Positions 12,124 through 24,326 of a stretch of 64,000 nucleotides of DNA are shown piece after piece. This stretch comes from Leucaena leucocephala. Lineage: Eukaryota; Streptophyta; Magnoliopsida; Fabales; Fabaceae. The stretch lies in assembly GCA_037074615.1 (NCBI GenBank), contig JAYWLJ010000065.1, positions 188,501 through 252,500 of the forward strand. Reading direction: 5' to 3'. The position numbers and the translations under genes are program-made. The notes below the pieces were generated by a model, which was not told the DNA's origin, made no database searches, and was given only the letters and a program-made list of their open reading frames with translations. Position 1 is the first letter of the stretch; the number at the start of each line of letters is the position of its first letter.

Positions 12124-15100
12124 ATGTCGATAAATTATGAAACCGGACTCCCTGGAAAGCTTGGCAAGTCTACTTTGCAGATAAATTATCATCGCTCGCA
12201 GAAAAATTCATCTGCCACCCGAAAACACAAAAATCCCAAAACTGTCCAAAATGGAACTTTTGGGCCATCCCGTGGTCTGGGTTTGGCAATTTCTACAGGG
12301 CAACGTCGATGTCGATAAATTATGAAACCGGACTCCCTGGAAAGCTTGGCAAGTCTACTTTGCAGATAAATTATCACCGCTCGCAGAAAAATTCATCTGC
12401 CACCCGAAAACACAAAAATCCCAAAACTGTCCGAAATGGAACTTTTGGGCCATCCCGTGGTCTGGGTTTGGCAATTTCTACAGGGCAACGTCGATGTCGA
12501 TAAATTATGAAACCGGACTCCCTGGAAATATTGGCAAGTCTACTTTGCAGATAAATTATCACCGCTCGCAGAAAAATTCATCTGGCACCCGAAAACACAA
12601 AAATCCCAAAACTGTCCGAAATGGAACTTTTGGGCCATCGTGTGGTCTGGGTTTGGCAATTTCTACAGGGCAACGTCGATGTCGATAAATTATGAAACCG
12701 GACTCCCTGGAAAGATTGGCAAGTCTACTTTGCAGATAAATTATCACCGCTCACAGAAAAATTCATCTGGCACCCGAAAACACAAAAATCCCAAAACTGT
12801 CCGAAATGGAACTTTTGGGCCATCGTGTGGTCTGGGTTTGGCAATTTCTACAGGGCAACGTGGATGTCGATAAATTATGAAACCGGACTCCCTGTAAATA
12901 TTGGCAAGTCTACTTTGCAGATAAATTATCACCGCTCGCAGAAAAATTCATCTGGCACCTGAAAATACAAAAATCCCAAAACTGTCCGAAATGGAACTTT
13001 TGGGCCATCGTGTGGTATGGGTTTGGCAATTTCTACAGGGCAACGTAGATGTCGATAAATTATGAAACCAGACTCCCTTGAAAGCCTGGCAAGTCTACTT
13101 ATCAGATAAATTATCACCGCGCGCAGAAAAATTCATCTGGCACCCGAAAACACAAAAATCCCAAAACTGTCCGAAATGGAACTTTTGGGCCATCCCGTGG
13201 TCTGGGTTTGGCAATTTCTACAGGGCAACGTCGATATCGATAAATTATGAAACCAGACTCCTTGGAAAGATTGGCAAGTCTACTTTGCAGATAAATTATC
13301 ACCGCTCACAGAAAAATTCATCTGCCACCCGAAAACACAAAAATCCCAAAACTGTCCGAAATGGAACTTTTGGGCCATCCCGTGGTCTGGGTTTGGCAAT
13401 TTCTACAGGGCAACGTAGATGTCGATAAATTATGAAACCGGACTCCATGGAAATATTGGCAAGTCTACTTTGCAGATAAATTATGACAGCTCATAGAAAA
13501 ATTCATCTGGCACCCGAAAACACAAAAATCCAAAAATTGTACGAAATGGAACTTTTGGGCCATCGTGTGGTCTGGGTTTGGCAATTTCTACAGGGCAACG
13601 TAGATGTCGATAAATTATGAAACCCGACTCCCTCGAAAGCCTGGCAAGTCTACTTATCAGATAAATTATCACCGCGCGCAGAAAAATGCATCTGGCACCC
13701 GAAAACACAAAAATCCCAAAACTGTCCGAAATGGAACTTTTGGGCCATCCCGTGGTCTGGGTTTGGCAATTTCTACAGGGCAACGTCGATGTCGATAAAT
13801 TATGAAACTGGACTCCCTGGAAATATTGGCAAGTCTACTTTGCAGATAAATTATCACCGCTCGCAGAAAAATTCATCTGGCACCCGAAAACACAAAAATC
13901 CCAAAACTGTCCGCAATGGAACTTTTGGGCCATCCCGTGGTCTGGGTTTGGCAATTTCTACAGGGCAACGTCGATGTCGATAAATTATGAAACCGGACTC
14001 CCTGGAAATATTGGCAAGTCTACTTTGCAGATAAATTATCACCGCTCGCAGAAAAATTCATCTGGCACCCGAAAACACAAAAATCCCAAAACTGTCTGGA
14101 ATGGAACTTTTGGGCCATCGTGTGGTCTGGGTTTGGCAATTTCTACAGGGCAACGTAGATGTCGATAAATTATGAAACTGGACTCCCTGGAAAGATTGGC
14201 AAGTCTACTTTGCAGATAAATTATCACCGCTCGCAGAAAAATTCATCTGGCACCCGAAAACACAAAAATCCCAAAACTGTCCGAAATGGAACTTTTGGGC
14301 CATCCCGTGGTCTGGGTTTGGCAATTTCTACAGGGCAACGTAGATGTCGATAAATTATGAAACCGGACTCCCTGGAAAGATTGGCAAGTCTACTTTGCAG
14401 ATAAATTATCACCGCTCGCAGAAAAATTCATCTGGCACCCGAAAACACAAAAATCCCAAAACTGTCCGAAATGGAACTTTTGGGCCATCGTGTGGTCTGG
14501 GTTTGGCAATTTCTACAGGGTAACGTAGATGTCGATAAATTATGAAACCGGACTCCCTCGAAAGCTTGGCAAGTCTACTTTGCAGATAAATTATCATCGC
14601 TCATAGAAAAATTCATCTGGCAACCAAAATACAAAAATCCAAAAATTGTACGAAATGGAACTTTTGGGCCATCGTGTGGTCTGGGTTTGGCAATTTCTAC
14701 AGGGCAACGTAGATGTCGATAAATTATGAAACCGGACTCCCTGGAAAGCTTGGCAAGTCTACTTTGCAGATAAATTATCATCGCTCGCAGAAAAATTCAT
14801 CTGCCACCCGAAAACACAAAAATCCCAAAACTGTCCAAAATGGAACTTTTGGGCCATCCCGTGGTCTGGGTTTGGCAATTTCTACAGGGCAACGTCGATG
14901 TCGATAAATTATGAAACCGGACTCCCTGGAAATATTGGCAAGTCTACTTTGCAGATAAATTATCACCGCTCGCAGAAAAATTCATCTGGCACCCGAAAAC
15001 ACAAAAATCCCAAAACTGTACGAAATGGAACTTTTGGGCCATCGTGTGGTCTGGGTTTGGCAATTTCTACAGGGCAACGTAGATGTCGATAAATTATGAA

Positions 15101-15387
15101 ACCGGACTCCCTGGAAAGCTTGGCAAGTCTACTTTGCAGATAAATTATCATCGCTCGCAGAAAAATTCATCTGCCACCCGAAAACACAAAAATCCCAAAA
15201 CTGTCCAAAATGGAACTTTTGGGCCATCCCGTGGTCTGGGTTTGGCAATTTCTACAGGGCAACGTCGATGTCGATAAATTATGAAACCGGACTACCTGGA
15301 AATATTGGCAAGTCTACTTTGCAGATAAATTATCACCGCTCGCAGAAAAATTCATCTGGCACCCGAAAACACAAAAATCCCAAAACT
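12061..15387. repeat. Transitional block with the third cassette copy
   Basis: About 18 monomers. The left part is a mosaic: HindIII-class monomers, a monomer with CCTGTAAATATTGG (12864), a CACCTGAAAATAC monomer, and a monomer with GTCGATATCGAT (EcoRV site, 13232). From 13419 the recurring cassette starts. Monomer 13604 introduces the AAAATGCATC marker (NsiI site), which is later shared with 16932, 17117, 21369 and 21554. Confidence 0.85.
13622..13638 (-). other. CENP-B-box-like 17-mer (exact core match)
   Basis: On the minus strand this reads TTTCGAGGGAGTCGGGT, matching the core pattern NTTCGNNNNANNCGGGN at all nine fixed positions. It sits at monomer positions 19-35, where two variant states meet (CCCG at 20-23 and CTCGAAA at 30-36). 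I found it only once. Many monomers with CCAGACTCCCTCGAAA, CCGGACTCCCTCGAAA or CCCGACTCCCTTGAAA are one base away. The pattern is that of mammalian CENP-B. Whether this genome has any such protein is unknown, so function is unproven and chance is plausible. Confidence 0.4.
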
Positions 15388-15637
15388 GTACGAAATGGAA
15401 CTTTTGGGCCATCGTGTGGTCTGGGTTTGGCAATTTCTACAGGGCAACGTAGATGTCGATAAATTATGAAACCGGACTCCCTGGAAAGCTTGGCAAGTCT
15501 ACTTTGCAGATAAATTATCATCGCTCGCAGAAAAATTCATCTGCCACCCGAAAACACAAAAATCCCAAAACTGTCCAAAATGGAACTTTTGGGCCATCCC
15601 GTGGTCTGGGTTTGGCAATTTCTACAGGGCAACGTCG
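14713..15637. repeat. Alternating 370-bp dimer run 1
   Basis: Type a (AAAGCTTGG, CATCGCTCGC, TGCCACCC, TCCAAAATGG, CCGTGG, ACGTCG) alternates with type b (AAATATTGG, CACCGCTCGC, TGGCACCC, TACGAAATGG, CGTGTGG, ACGTAG): a-b-a-b-a. The two types differ at six or more sites, so the dimer is a clear higher-order unit. Monomer 15268 has a private CTACCTGG. Confidence 0.9.
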
Positions 15638-18600
15638 ATGTCGATAAATTATGAAACCGGACTCCCTGGAAATATTGGCAAGTCTACTTTGCAGATAAAT
15701 TATCACCGCTCGCAGAAAAATTCATCTGGCACCCGAAAACACAAAAATCCCAAAACTGTCCGAAATGGAACTTTTGGGCCATCCCGTGGTGTGTGTTTGG
15801 CAATTTCTACAGGGCAACGTCGATGTCGATAAATTATGAAACCGGACTCCCTGGAAAGATTGGCAAGTCTACTTTGCAGATAAATTATCACCGCTCGCAG
15901 AAAAATTCATCTGGCACCCGAAAACACAAAAATCCCAAAACTGTCCGAAATGGAACTTTTGGGCCATCCCGTGGTCTGGGTTTGGCAATTTCTACAGGGC
16001 AACGTAGATGTCGATAAATTATGAAACCGGACTCCCTGGAAAGATTGGCAAGTCTACTTTGCAGATAAATTATCACCGCTCGCAGAAAAATTCATCTGGC
16101 ACCCGAAAGCACAAAAATCCGAAAACTGTCCGAAATGGAACTTTTGGGCCATCGTGTGGTCTGGGTTTGGCAATTTCTACAGGGTAACGTAGATGTCGAT
16201 AAATTATGAAACCGGACTCCCTCGAAAGCTTGGCAAGTCTACTTTGCAGATAAATTATCATCGCTCATAGAAAAATTCATCTGGCAACCAAAATACAAAA
16301 ATCCAAAAATTGTACGAAATGGAACTTTTGGGCCATCGTGTGGTCTGGGTTTGGCAATTTCTACAGGGCAACGTAGATGTCGATAAATTATGAAACCGGA
16401 CTCCCTGGAAAGCTTGGCAAGTCTACTTTGCAGATAAATTATCATCGCTCGCAGAAAAATTCATCTGCCACCCGAAAACACAAAAATCCCAAAACTGTCC
16501 AAAATGGAACTTTTGGGCCATCCCGTGGTCTGGGTTTGGCAATTTCTACAGGGCAACGTCGATGTCGATAAATTATGAAACCGGACTCCCTGGAAATATT
16601 GGCAAGTCTACTTTGCAGATAAATTATCACCGCTCGCAGAAAAATTCATCTGGCACCCGAAAACACAAAAATCCCAAAACTGTCCGAAATGGAACTTTTG
16701 GGCCATCCCGTGGTCTGGGTTTGGCAATTTCTACAGGGCAACGTAGATGTCGATAAATTATGAAACCGGACTCCATGGAAATATTGGCAAGTCTACTTTG
16801 CAGATAAATTATGACGGCTCATAGAAAAATTCATCTGGCACCCGAAAACACAAAAATCCAAAAATTGTACGAAATGGAACTTTTGGGCCATCGTGTGGTC
16901 TGGGTTTGGCAATTTCTACAGGGCAACGTCGATGTCGATAAATTATGAAACCGGACTCCCTGGAAATATTGGCAAGTCTACTTTGCAGATAAATTATCAC
17001 CGCGCGCAGAAAAATGCATCTGGCACCCGAAAACACAAAAATCCCAAAACTGTCCGAAATGGAACTTTTGGGCCATCCCGTGGTCTGGGTTTGGCAATTT
17101 CTACAGGGCAACGTAGATGTCGATAAATTATGAAACCGGACTCCCTGGAAAGCTTGGCAAGTCTACTTTGCAGATAAATTATCATCGCTCGCAGAAAAAT
17201 GCATCTGGCACCCGAAAACACAAAAATCCCAAAACTGTCCGAAATGGAACTTTTGGGCCATCCCGTGGTCTGGGTTTGGCAATTTCTACAGGGCAACGTC
17301 GATGTCGATAAATTATGAAACTGGACTCCCTGGAAATATTGGCAAGTCTACTTTGCAGATAAATTATCACCGCTCGCAGAAAAATTCATCTGGTACCCGA
17401 AAACACAAAAATCCCAAAACTGTCCGCAATGGAACTTTTGGGCCATCCCGTGGTCTGGGTTTGGCAATTTCTACAGGGCAACGTCGATGTCGATAAATTA
17501 TGAAACCGGACTCCCTGGAAATATTGGCAAGTCTACTTTGCAGATAAATTATCACCGCTCGCAGAAAAATTCATCTGGCACCCGAAAACACAAAAATCCC
17601 AAAACTGTCTGGAATGGAACTTTTGGGTCATCGTGTGGTCTGGGTTTGGCAATTTCTACAGGGCAACGTAGATGTCGATAAATTATGAAACTGGACTCCC
17701 TGGAAAGATTGGCAAGTCTACTTTGCAGATAAATTATCACCGCTCGCAGAAAAATTCATCTGGCACCCGAAAACACAAAAATCCCAAAACTGTCCGAAAT
17801 GGAACTTTTGGGCCATCCCGTGGTCTGGGTTTGGCAATTTCTACAGGGCAACGTAGATGTCGATAAATTATGAAACCGGACTCCCTGGAAAGATTGGCAA
17901 GTCTACTTTGCAGATAAATTATCACCGCTCGCAGAAAAATTCATCTGGCACCCGAAAGCACAAAAATCCGAAAACTGTCCGAAATGGAACTTTTGGGCCA
18001 TCGTGTGGTCTGGGTTTGGCAATTTCTACAGGGTAACGTAGATGTCGATAAATTATGAAACCGGACTCCCTCGAAAGCTTGGCAAGTCTACTTTGCAGAT
18101 AAATTATCATCGCTCATAGAAAAATTCATCTGGCAACCAAAATACAAAAATCCAAAAATTGTACGAAATGGAACTTTTGGGCCATCGTGTGGTCTGGGTT
18201 TGGCAATTTCTACAGGGCAACGTAGATGTCGATAAATTATGAAACCGGACTCCCTGGAAAGCTTGGCAAGTCTACTTTGCAGATAAATTATCATCGCTCG
18301 CAGAAAAATTCATCTGCCACCCGAAAACACAAAAATCCCAAAACTGTCCAAAATGGAACTTTTGGGCCATCCCGTGGTCTGGGTTTGGCAATTTCTACAG
18401 GGCAACGTCGATGTCGATAAATTATGAAACCGGACTCCCTGGAAATATTGGCAAGTCTACTTTGCAGATAAATTATCACCGCTCGCAGAAAAATTCATCT
18501 GGCACCCGAAAACACAAAAATCCCAAAACTGTACGAAATGGAACTTTTGGGCCATCGTGTGGTCTGGGTTTGGCAATTTCTACAGGGCAACGTAGATGTC

Positions 18601-19033
18601 GATAAATTATGAAACCGGACTCCCTGGAAAGCTTGGCAAGTCTACTTTGCAGATAAATTATCATCGCTCGCAGAAAAATTCATCTGCCACCCGAAAACAC
18701 AAAAATCCCAAAACTGTCCAAAATGGAACTTTTGGGCCATCCCGTGGTCTGGGTTTGGCAATTTCTACAGGGCAACGTCGATGTCGATAAATTATGAAAC
18801 CGGACTCCCTGGAAATATTGGCAAGTCTACTTTGCAGATAAATTATCACCGCTCGCAGAAAAATTCATCTGGCACCCGAAAACACAAAAATCCCAAAACT
18901 GTACGAAATGGAACTTTTGGGCCATCGTGTGGTCTGGGTTTGGCAATTTCTACAGGGCAACGTAGATGTCGATAAATTATGAAACCGGACTCCCTGGAAA
19001 GCTTGGCAAGTCTACTTTGCAGATAAATTATCA
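15388..19033. repeat. 3.65-kb duplicated block, left copy (partner 19825-23470)
   Basis: Offset is 4437 bp (24 monomers less 3 bases). Shared private marks include GTGTGTGTTTGG (15790), TATGACGGCTC (16810), GGTACC (17392) and TCTGGAATGG with GGGTCATCG (17610-17631). The left limit lies at the TACGAAATGG of a preceding monomer. The right limit is the CACCGCTCGC/CATCGCTCGC difference at about 19033. Confidence 0.85.
15638..16561. repeat. Single copy of the 924-bp five-monomer unit
   Basis: Same five monomer types in the same order as 19151-20074, standing alone after dimer run 1. Further single copies lie at 25252-26175 and 32833-33756. Confidence 0.9.
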
Positions 19034-19150
19034 CCGCTCGCAGAAAAATTCATCTGCCACCCGAAAACACAAAAATCCCAAAACTGTCCAAAATGGAACT
19101 TTTGGGCCATCCCGTGGTCTGGGTTTGGCAATTTCTACAGGGCAACGTCG
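16747..19150. repeat. Recurring ordered cassette, copy P4
   Basis: Same order with TATGACGGCTCATAG in the NcoI monomer and one extra NsiI-marked monomer (16932 and 17117). A private GGTACC (KpnI) occurs near 17392. It starts 3328 bp after P3. Confidence 0.85.
18226..19150. repeat. Alternating 370-bp dimer run 2
   Basis: a-b-a-b-a, as in run 1. The last a monomer (18966) has CACCGCTCGC instead of CATCGCTCGC. Confidence 0.9.
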
Positions 19151-21150
19151 ATGTCGATAAATTATGAAACCGGACTCCCTGGAAATATTGGCAAGTCTAC
19201 TTTGCAGATAAATTATCACCGCTCGCAGAAAAATTCATCTGGCACCCGAAAACACAAAAATCCCAAAACTGTCCGAAATGGAACTTTTGGGCCATCCCGT
19301 GGTGTGTGTTTGGCAATTTCTACAGGGCAACGTCGATGTCGATAAATTATGAAACCGGACTCCCTGGAAAGATTGGCAAGTCTACTTTGCAGATAAATTA
19401 TCACCGCTCGCAGAAAAATTCATCTGGCACCCGAAAACACAAAAATCCCAAAACTGTCCGAAATGGAACTTTTGGGCCATCCCGTGGTCTGGGTTTGGCA
19501 ATTTCTACAGGGCAACGTAGATGTCGATAAATTATGAAACCGGACTCCCTGGAAAGATTGGCAAGTCTACTTTGCAGATAAATTATCACCGCTCGCAGAA
19601 AAATTCATCTGGCACCCGAAAGCACAAAAATCCGAAAACTGTCCGAAATGGAACTTTTGGGCCATCGTGTGGTCTGGGTTTGGCAATTTCTACAGGGTAA
19701 CGTAGATGTCGATAAATTATGAAACCGGACTCCCTCGAAAGCTTGGCAAGTCTACTTTGCAGATAAATTATCATCGCTCATAGAAAAATTCATCTGGCAA
19801 CCAAAATACAAAAATCCAAAAATTGTACGAAATGGAACTTTTGGGCCATCGTGTGGTCTGGGTTTGGCAATTTCTACAGGGCAACGTAGATGTCGATAAA
19901 TTATGAAACCGGACTCCCTGGAAAGCTTGGCAAGTCTACTTTGCAGATAAATTATCATCGCTCGCAGAAAAATTCATCTGCCACCCGAAAACACAAAAAT
20001 CCCAAAACTGTCCAAAATGGAACTTTTGGGCCATCCCGTGGTCTGGGTTTGGCAATTTCTACAGGGCAACGTCGATGTCGATAAATTATGAAACCGGACT
20101 CCCTGGAAATATTGGCAAGTCTACTTTGCAGATAAATTATCACCGCTCGCAGAAAAATTCATCTGGCACCCGAAAACACAAAAATCCCAAAACTGTCCGA
20201 AATGGAACTTTTGGGCCATCCCGTGGTGTGTGTTTGGCAATTTCTACAGGGCAACGTCGATGTCGATAAATTATGAAACCGGACTCCCTGGAAAGATTGG
20301 CAAGTCTACTTTGCAGATAAATTATCACCGCTCGCAGAAAAATTCATCTGGCACCCGAAAACACAAAAATCCCAAAACTGTCCGAAATGGAACTTTTGGG
20401 CCATCCCGTGGTCTGGGTTTGGCAATTTCTACAGGGCAACGTAGATGTCGATAAATTATGAAACCGGACTCCCTGGAAAGATTGGCAAGTCTACTTTGCA
20501 GATAAATTATCACCGCTCGCAGAAAAATTCATCTGGCACCCGAAAGCACAAAAATCCGAAAACTGTCCGAAATGGAACTTTTGGGCCATCGTGTGGTCTG
20601 GGTTTGGCAATTTCTACAGGGTAACGTAGATGTCGATAAATTATGAAACCGGACTCCCTCGAAAGCTTGGCAAGTCTACTTTGCAGATAAATTATCATCG
20701 CTCATAGAAAAATTCATCTGGCAACCAAAATACAAAAATCCAAAAATTGTACGAAATGGAACTTTTGGGCCATCGTGTGGTCTGGGTTTGGCAATTTCTA
20801 CAGGGCAACGTAGATGTCGATAAATTATGAAACCGGACTCCCTGGAAAGCTTGGCAAGTCTACTTTGCAGATAAATTATCATCGCTCGCAGAAAAATTCA
20901 TCTGCCACCCGAAAACACAAAAATCCCAAAACTGTCCAAAATGGAACTTTTGGGCCATCCCGTGGTCTGGGTTTGGCAATTTCTACAGGGCAACGTCGAT
21001 GTCGATAAATTATGAAACCGGACTCCCTGGAAATATTGGCAAGTCTACTTTGCAGATAAATTATCACCGCTCGCAGAAAAATTCATCTGGCACCCGAAAA
21101 CACAAAAATCCCAAAACTGTCCGAAATGGAACTTTTGGGCCATCCCGTGG
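19034..21150. repeat. Tandem 924-bp five-monomer unit, about 2.3 copies
   Basis: Units 19151-20074 and 20075-20998 are in tandem: SspI monomer with GTGTGTGTTTGG, GATTGG monomer, GATTGG monomer with GAAAGCAC and GGGTAACG, the 184-bp monomer with CTCATAG, and a HindIII monomer with TCCAAAATGG. The unit is 924 bp because of the 184-bp member. The start of a third copy runs to about 21150, where CCGTGGTCTGGG replaces GTGTGTGTTTGG. Confidence 0.9.
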
Positions 21151-23470
21151 TCTGGGTTTGGCAATTTCTACAGGGCAACGTAGATGTCGATAAATTATGA
21201 AACCGGACTCCATGGAAATATTGGCAAGTCTACTTTGCAGATAAATTATGACGGCTCATAGAAAAATTCATCTGGCACCCGAAAACACAAAAATCCAAAA
21301 ATTGTACGAAATGGAACTTTTGGGCCATCGTGTGGTCTGGGTTTGGCAATTTCTACAGGGCAACGTCGATGTCGATAAATTATGAAACCGGACTCCCTGG
21401 AAATATTGGCAAGTCTACTTTGCAGATAAATTATCACCGCGCGCAGAAAAATGCATCTGGCACCCGAAAACACAAAAATCCCAAAACTGTCCGAAATGGA
21501 ACTTTTGGGCCATCCCGTGGTCTGGGTTTGGCAATTTCTACAGGGCAACGTAGATGTCGATAAATTATGAAACCGGACTCCCTGGAAAGCTTGGCAAGTC
21601 TACTTTGCAGATAAATTATCATCGCTCGCAGAAAAATGCATCTGGCACCCGAAAACACAAAAATCCCAAAACTGTCCGAAATGGAACTTTTGGGCCATCC
21701 CGTGGTCTGGGTTTGGCAATTTCTACAGGGCAACGTCGATGTCGATAAATTATGAAACTGGACTCCCTGGAAATATTGGCAAGTCTACTTTGCAGATAAA
21801 TTATCACCGCTCGCAGAAAAATTCATCTGGTACCCGAAAACACAAAAATCCCAAAACTGTCCGCAATGGAACTTTTGGGCCATCCCGTGGTCTGGGTTTG
21901 GCAATTTCTACAGGGCAACGTCGATGTCGATAAATTATGAAACCGGACTCCCTGGAAATATTGGCAAGTCTACTTTGCAGATAAATTATCACCGCTCGCA
22001 GAAAAATTCATCTGGCACCCGAAAACACAAAAATCCCAAAACTGTCTGGAATGGAACTTTTGGGTCATCGTGTGGTCTGGGTTTGGCAATTTCTACAGGG
22101 CAACGTAGATGTCGATAAATTATGAAACTGGACTCCCTGGAAAGATTGGCAAGTCTACTTTGCAGATAAATTATCACCGCTCGCAGAAAAATTCATCTGG
22201 CACCCGAAAACACAAAAATCCCAAAACTGTCCGAAATGGAACTTTTGGGCCATCCCGTGGTCTGGGTTTGGCAATTTCTACAGGGCAACGTAGATGTCGA
22301 TAAATTATGAAACCGGACTCCCTGGAAAGATTGGCAAGTCTACTTTGCAGATAAATTATCACCGCTCGCAGAAAAATTCATCTGGCACCCGAAAGCACAA
22401 AAATCCGAAAACTGTCCGAAATGGAACTTTTGGGCCATCGTGTGGTCTGGGTTTGGCAATTTCTACAGGGTAACGTAGATGTCGATAAATTATGAAACCG
22501 GACTCCCTCGAAAGCTTGGCAAGTCTACTTTGCAGATAAATTATCATCGCTCATAGAAAAATTCATCTGGCAACCAAAATACAAAAATCCAAAAATTGTA
22601 CGAAATGGAACTTTTGGGCCATCGTGTGGTCTGGGTTTGGCAATTTCTACAGGGCAACGTAGATGTCGATAAATTATGAAACCGGACTCCCTGGAAAGCT
22701 TGGCAAGTCTACTTTGCAGATAAATTATCATCGCTCGCAGAAAAATTCATCTGCCACCCGAAAACACAAAAATCCCAAAACTGTCCAAAATGGAACTTTT
22801 GGGCCATCCCGTGGTCTGGGTTTGGCAATTTCTACAGGGCAACGTCGATGTCGATAAATTATGAAACCGGACTCCCTGGAAATATTGGCAAGTCTACTTT
22901 GCAGATAAATTATCACCGCTCGCAGAAAAATTCATCTGGCACCCGAAAACACAAAAATCCCAAAACTGTACGAAATGGAACTTTTGGGCCATCGTGTGGT
23001 CTGGGTTTGGCAATTTCTACAGGGCAACGTAGATGTCGATAAATTATGAAACCGGACTCCCTGGAAAGCTTGGCAAGTCTACTTTGCAGATAAATTATCA
23101 TCGCTCGCAGAAAAATTCATCTGCCACCCGAAAACACAAAAATCCCAAAACTGTCCAAAATGGAACTTTTGGGCCATCCCGTGGTCTGGGTTTGGCAATT
23201 TCTACAGGGCAACGTCGATGTCGATAAATTATGAAACCGGACTCCCTGGAAATATTGGCAAGTCTACTTTGCAGATAAATTATCACCGCTCGCAGAAAAA
23301 TTCATCTGGCACCCGAAAACACAAAAATCCCAAAACTGTACGAAATGGAACTTTTGGGCCATCGTGTGGTCTGGGTTTGGCAATTTCTACAGGGCAACGT
23401 AGATGTCGATAAATTATGAAACCGGACTCCCTGGAAAGCTTGGCAAGTCTACTTTGCAGATAAATTATCA
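19825..23470. repeat. 3.65-kb duplicated block, right copy (partner 15388-19033)
   Basis: Carries all private marks of the left copy at +4437. It begins inside the tandem 924-bp run, which suggests that exchange between 924-bp units placed the copies. Confidence 0.85.
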
Positions 23471-23587
23471 TCGCTCGCAGAAAAATTCATCTGCCACCCG
23501 AAAACACAAAAATCCCAAAACTGTCCAAAATGGAACTTTTGGGCCATCCCGTGGTCTGGGTTTGGCAATTTCTACAGGGCAACGTCG
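21184..23587. repeat. Recurring ordered cassette, copy P5
   Basis: Carries all private marks of P4, including the extra NsiI monomer and the GGTACC near 21829. This shows it was copied from P4 (or the reverse) as part of the 4437-bp-offset duplication. Confidence 0.85.
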
Positions 23588-23772
23588 ATGTCGATAAATT
23601 ATGAAACCGGACTCCCTGGAAATATTGGCAAGTCTACTTTGCAGATAAATTATCACCGCTCGCAGAAAAATTCATCTGGCACCCGAAAACACAAAAATCC
23701 CAAAACTGTACGAAATGGAACTTTTGGGCCATCGTGTGGTATGGGTTTGGCAATTTCTACAGGGCAACGTAG
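22663..23772. repeat. Alternating 370-bp dimer run 3
   Basis: a-b-a-b-a-b. The last b monomer ends GTGTGGTATGGG rather than GTGTGGTCTGGG, marking the junction to the next block. Confidence 0.9.
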
Positions 23773-24259
23773 ATGTCGATAAATTATGAAACCAGACTCC
23801 CTTGAAATATTGGCAAGTCTACTTTGCAGATAAATTGTCACCGCTCGCAGAAAAATTCATCTGGCACCCGAAAACACAAAAATCCCAAAACTGTCCGAAA
23901 TGGAACTTTTGGGCCATCCCGTGGTCTGGGTTTGGCAATTTCTACAGGGCAACGTAGATGTCGATAAATTATGAAACCGGACTCCCTGGAAAGATTGGCA
24001 AGTCTACTTTGCAGATAAATTATCACCGCTCGCAGAAAAATTCATCTGGCACCCGAAAGCACAAAAATCCGAAAACTGTCCGAAATGGAACTTTTGGGCC
24101 ATCGTGTGGTCTGGGTTTGGCAATTTCTACAGGGTAACGTAGATGTCGATAAATTATGAAACCGGACTCCCTCGAAAGCTTGGCAAGTCTACTTTGCAGA
24201 TAAATTATCATCGCTCATAGAAAAATTCATCTGGCAACCAAAATACAAAAATCCAAAAA
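23471..24259. repeat. Linking block with a chimeric monomer
   Basis: About four monomers joining P5 to the 5.05-kb duplication. Monomer 23773 reads CAGACTCCCTTGAAATATTGG, combining the CCTTGAAA state of the GCCT class with the ATATTGG state of the SspI class, plus a private AAATTGTCACC. Confidence 0.8.
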
Positions 24260-24326
24260 TTGTACGAAATGGAACTTTTGGGCCATCGTGTGGTCTGGGT
24301 TTGGCAATTTCTACAGGGCAACGTAG

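Larger units (their letters stand above)
13419..15637. repeat. Recurring ordered cassette, copy P3
   Basis: Same order as P1, with TATGACAGCTCATAG in the NcoI monomer, the NsiI marker in the second monomer, a GGGTAACGTAG ending in monomer 14344, and a longer alternating dimer run (14713-15637). It starts 3329 bp after P2. Confidence 0.85.
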
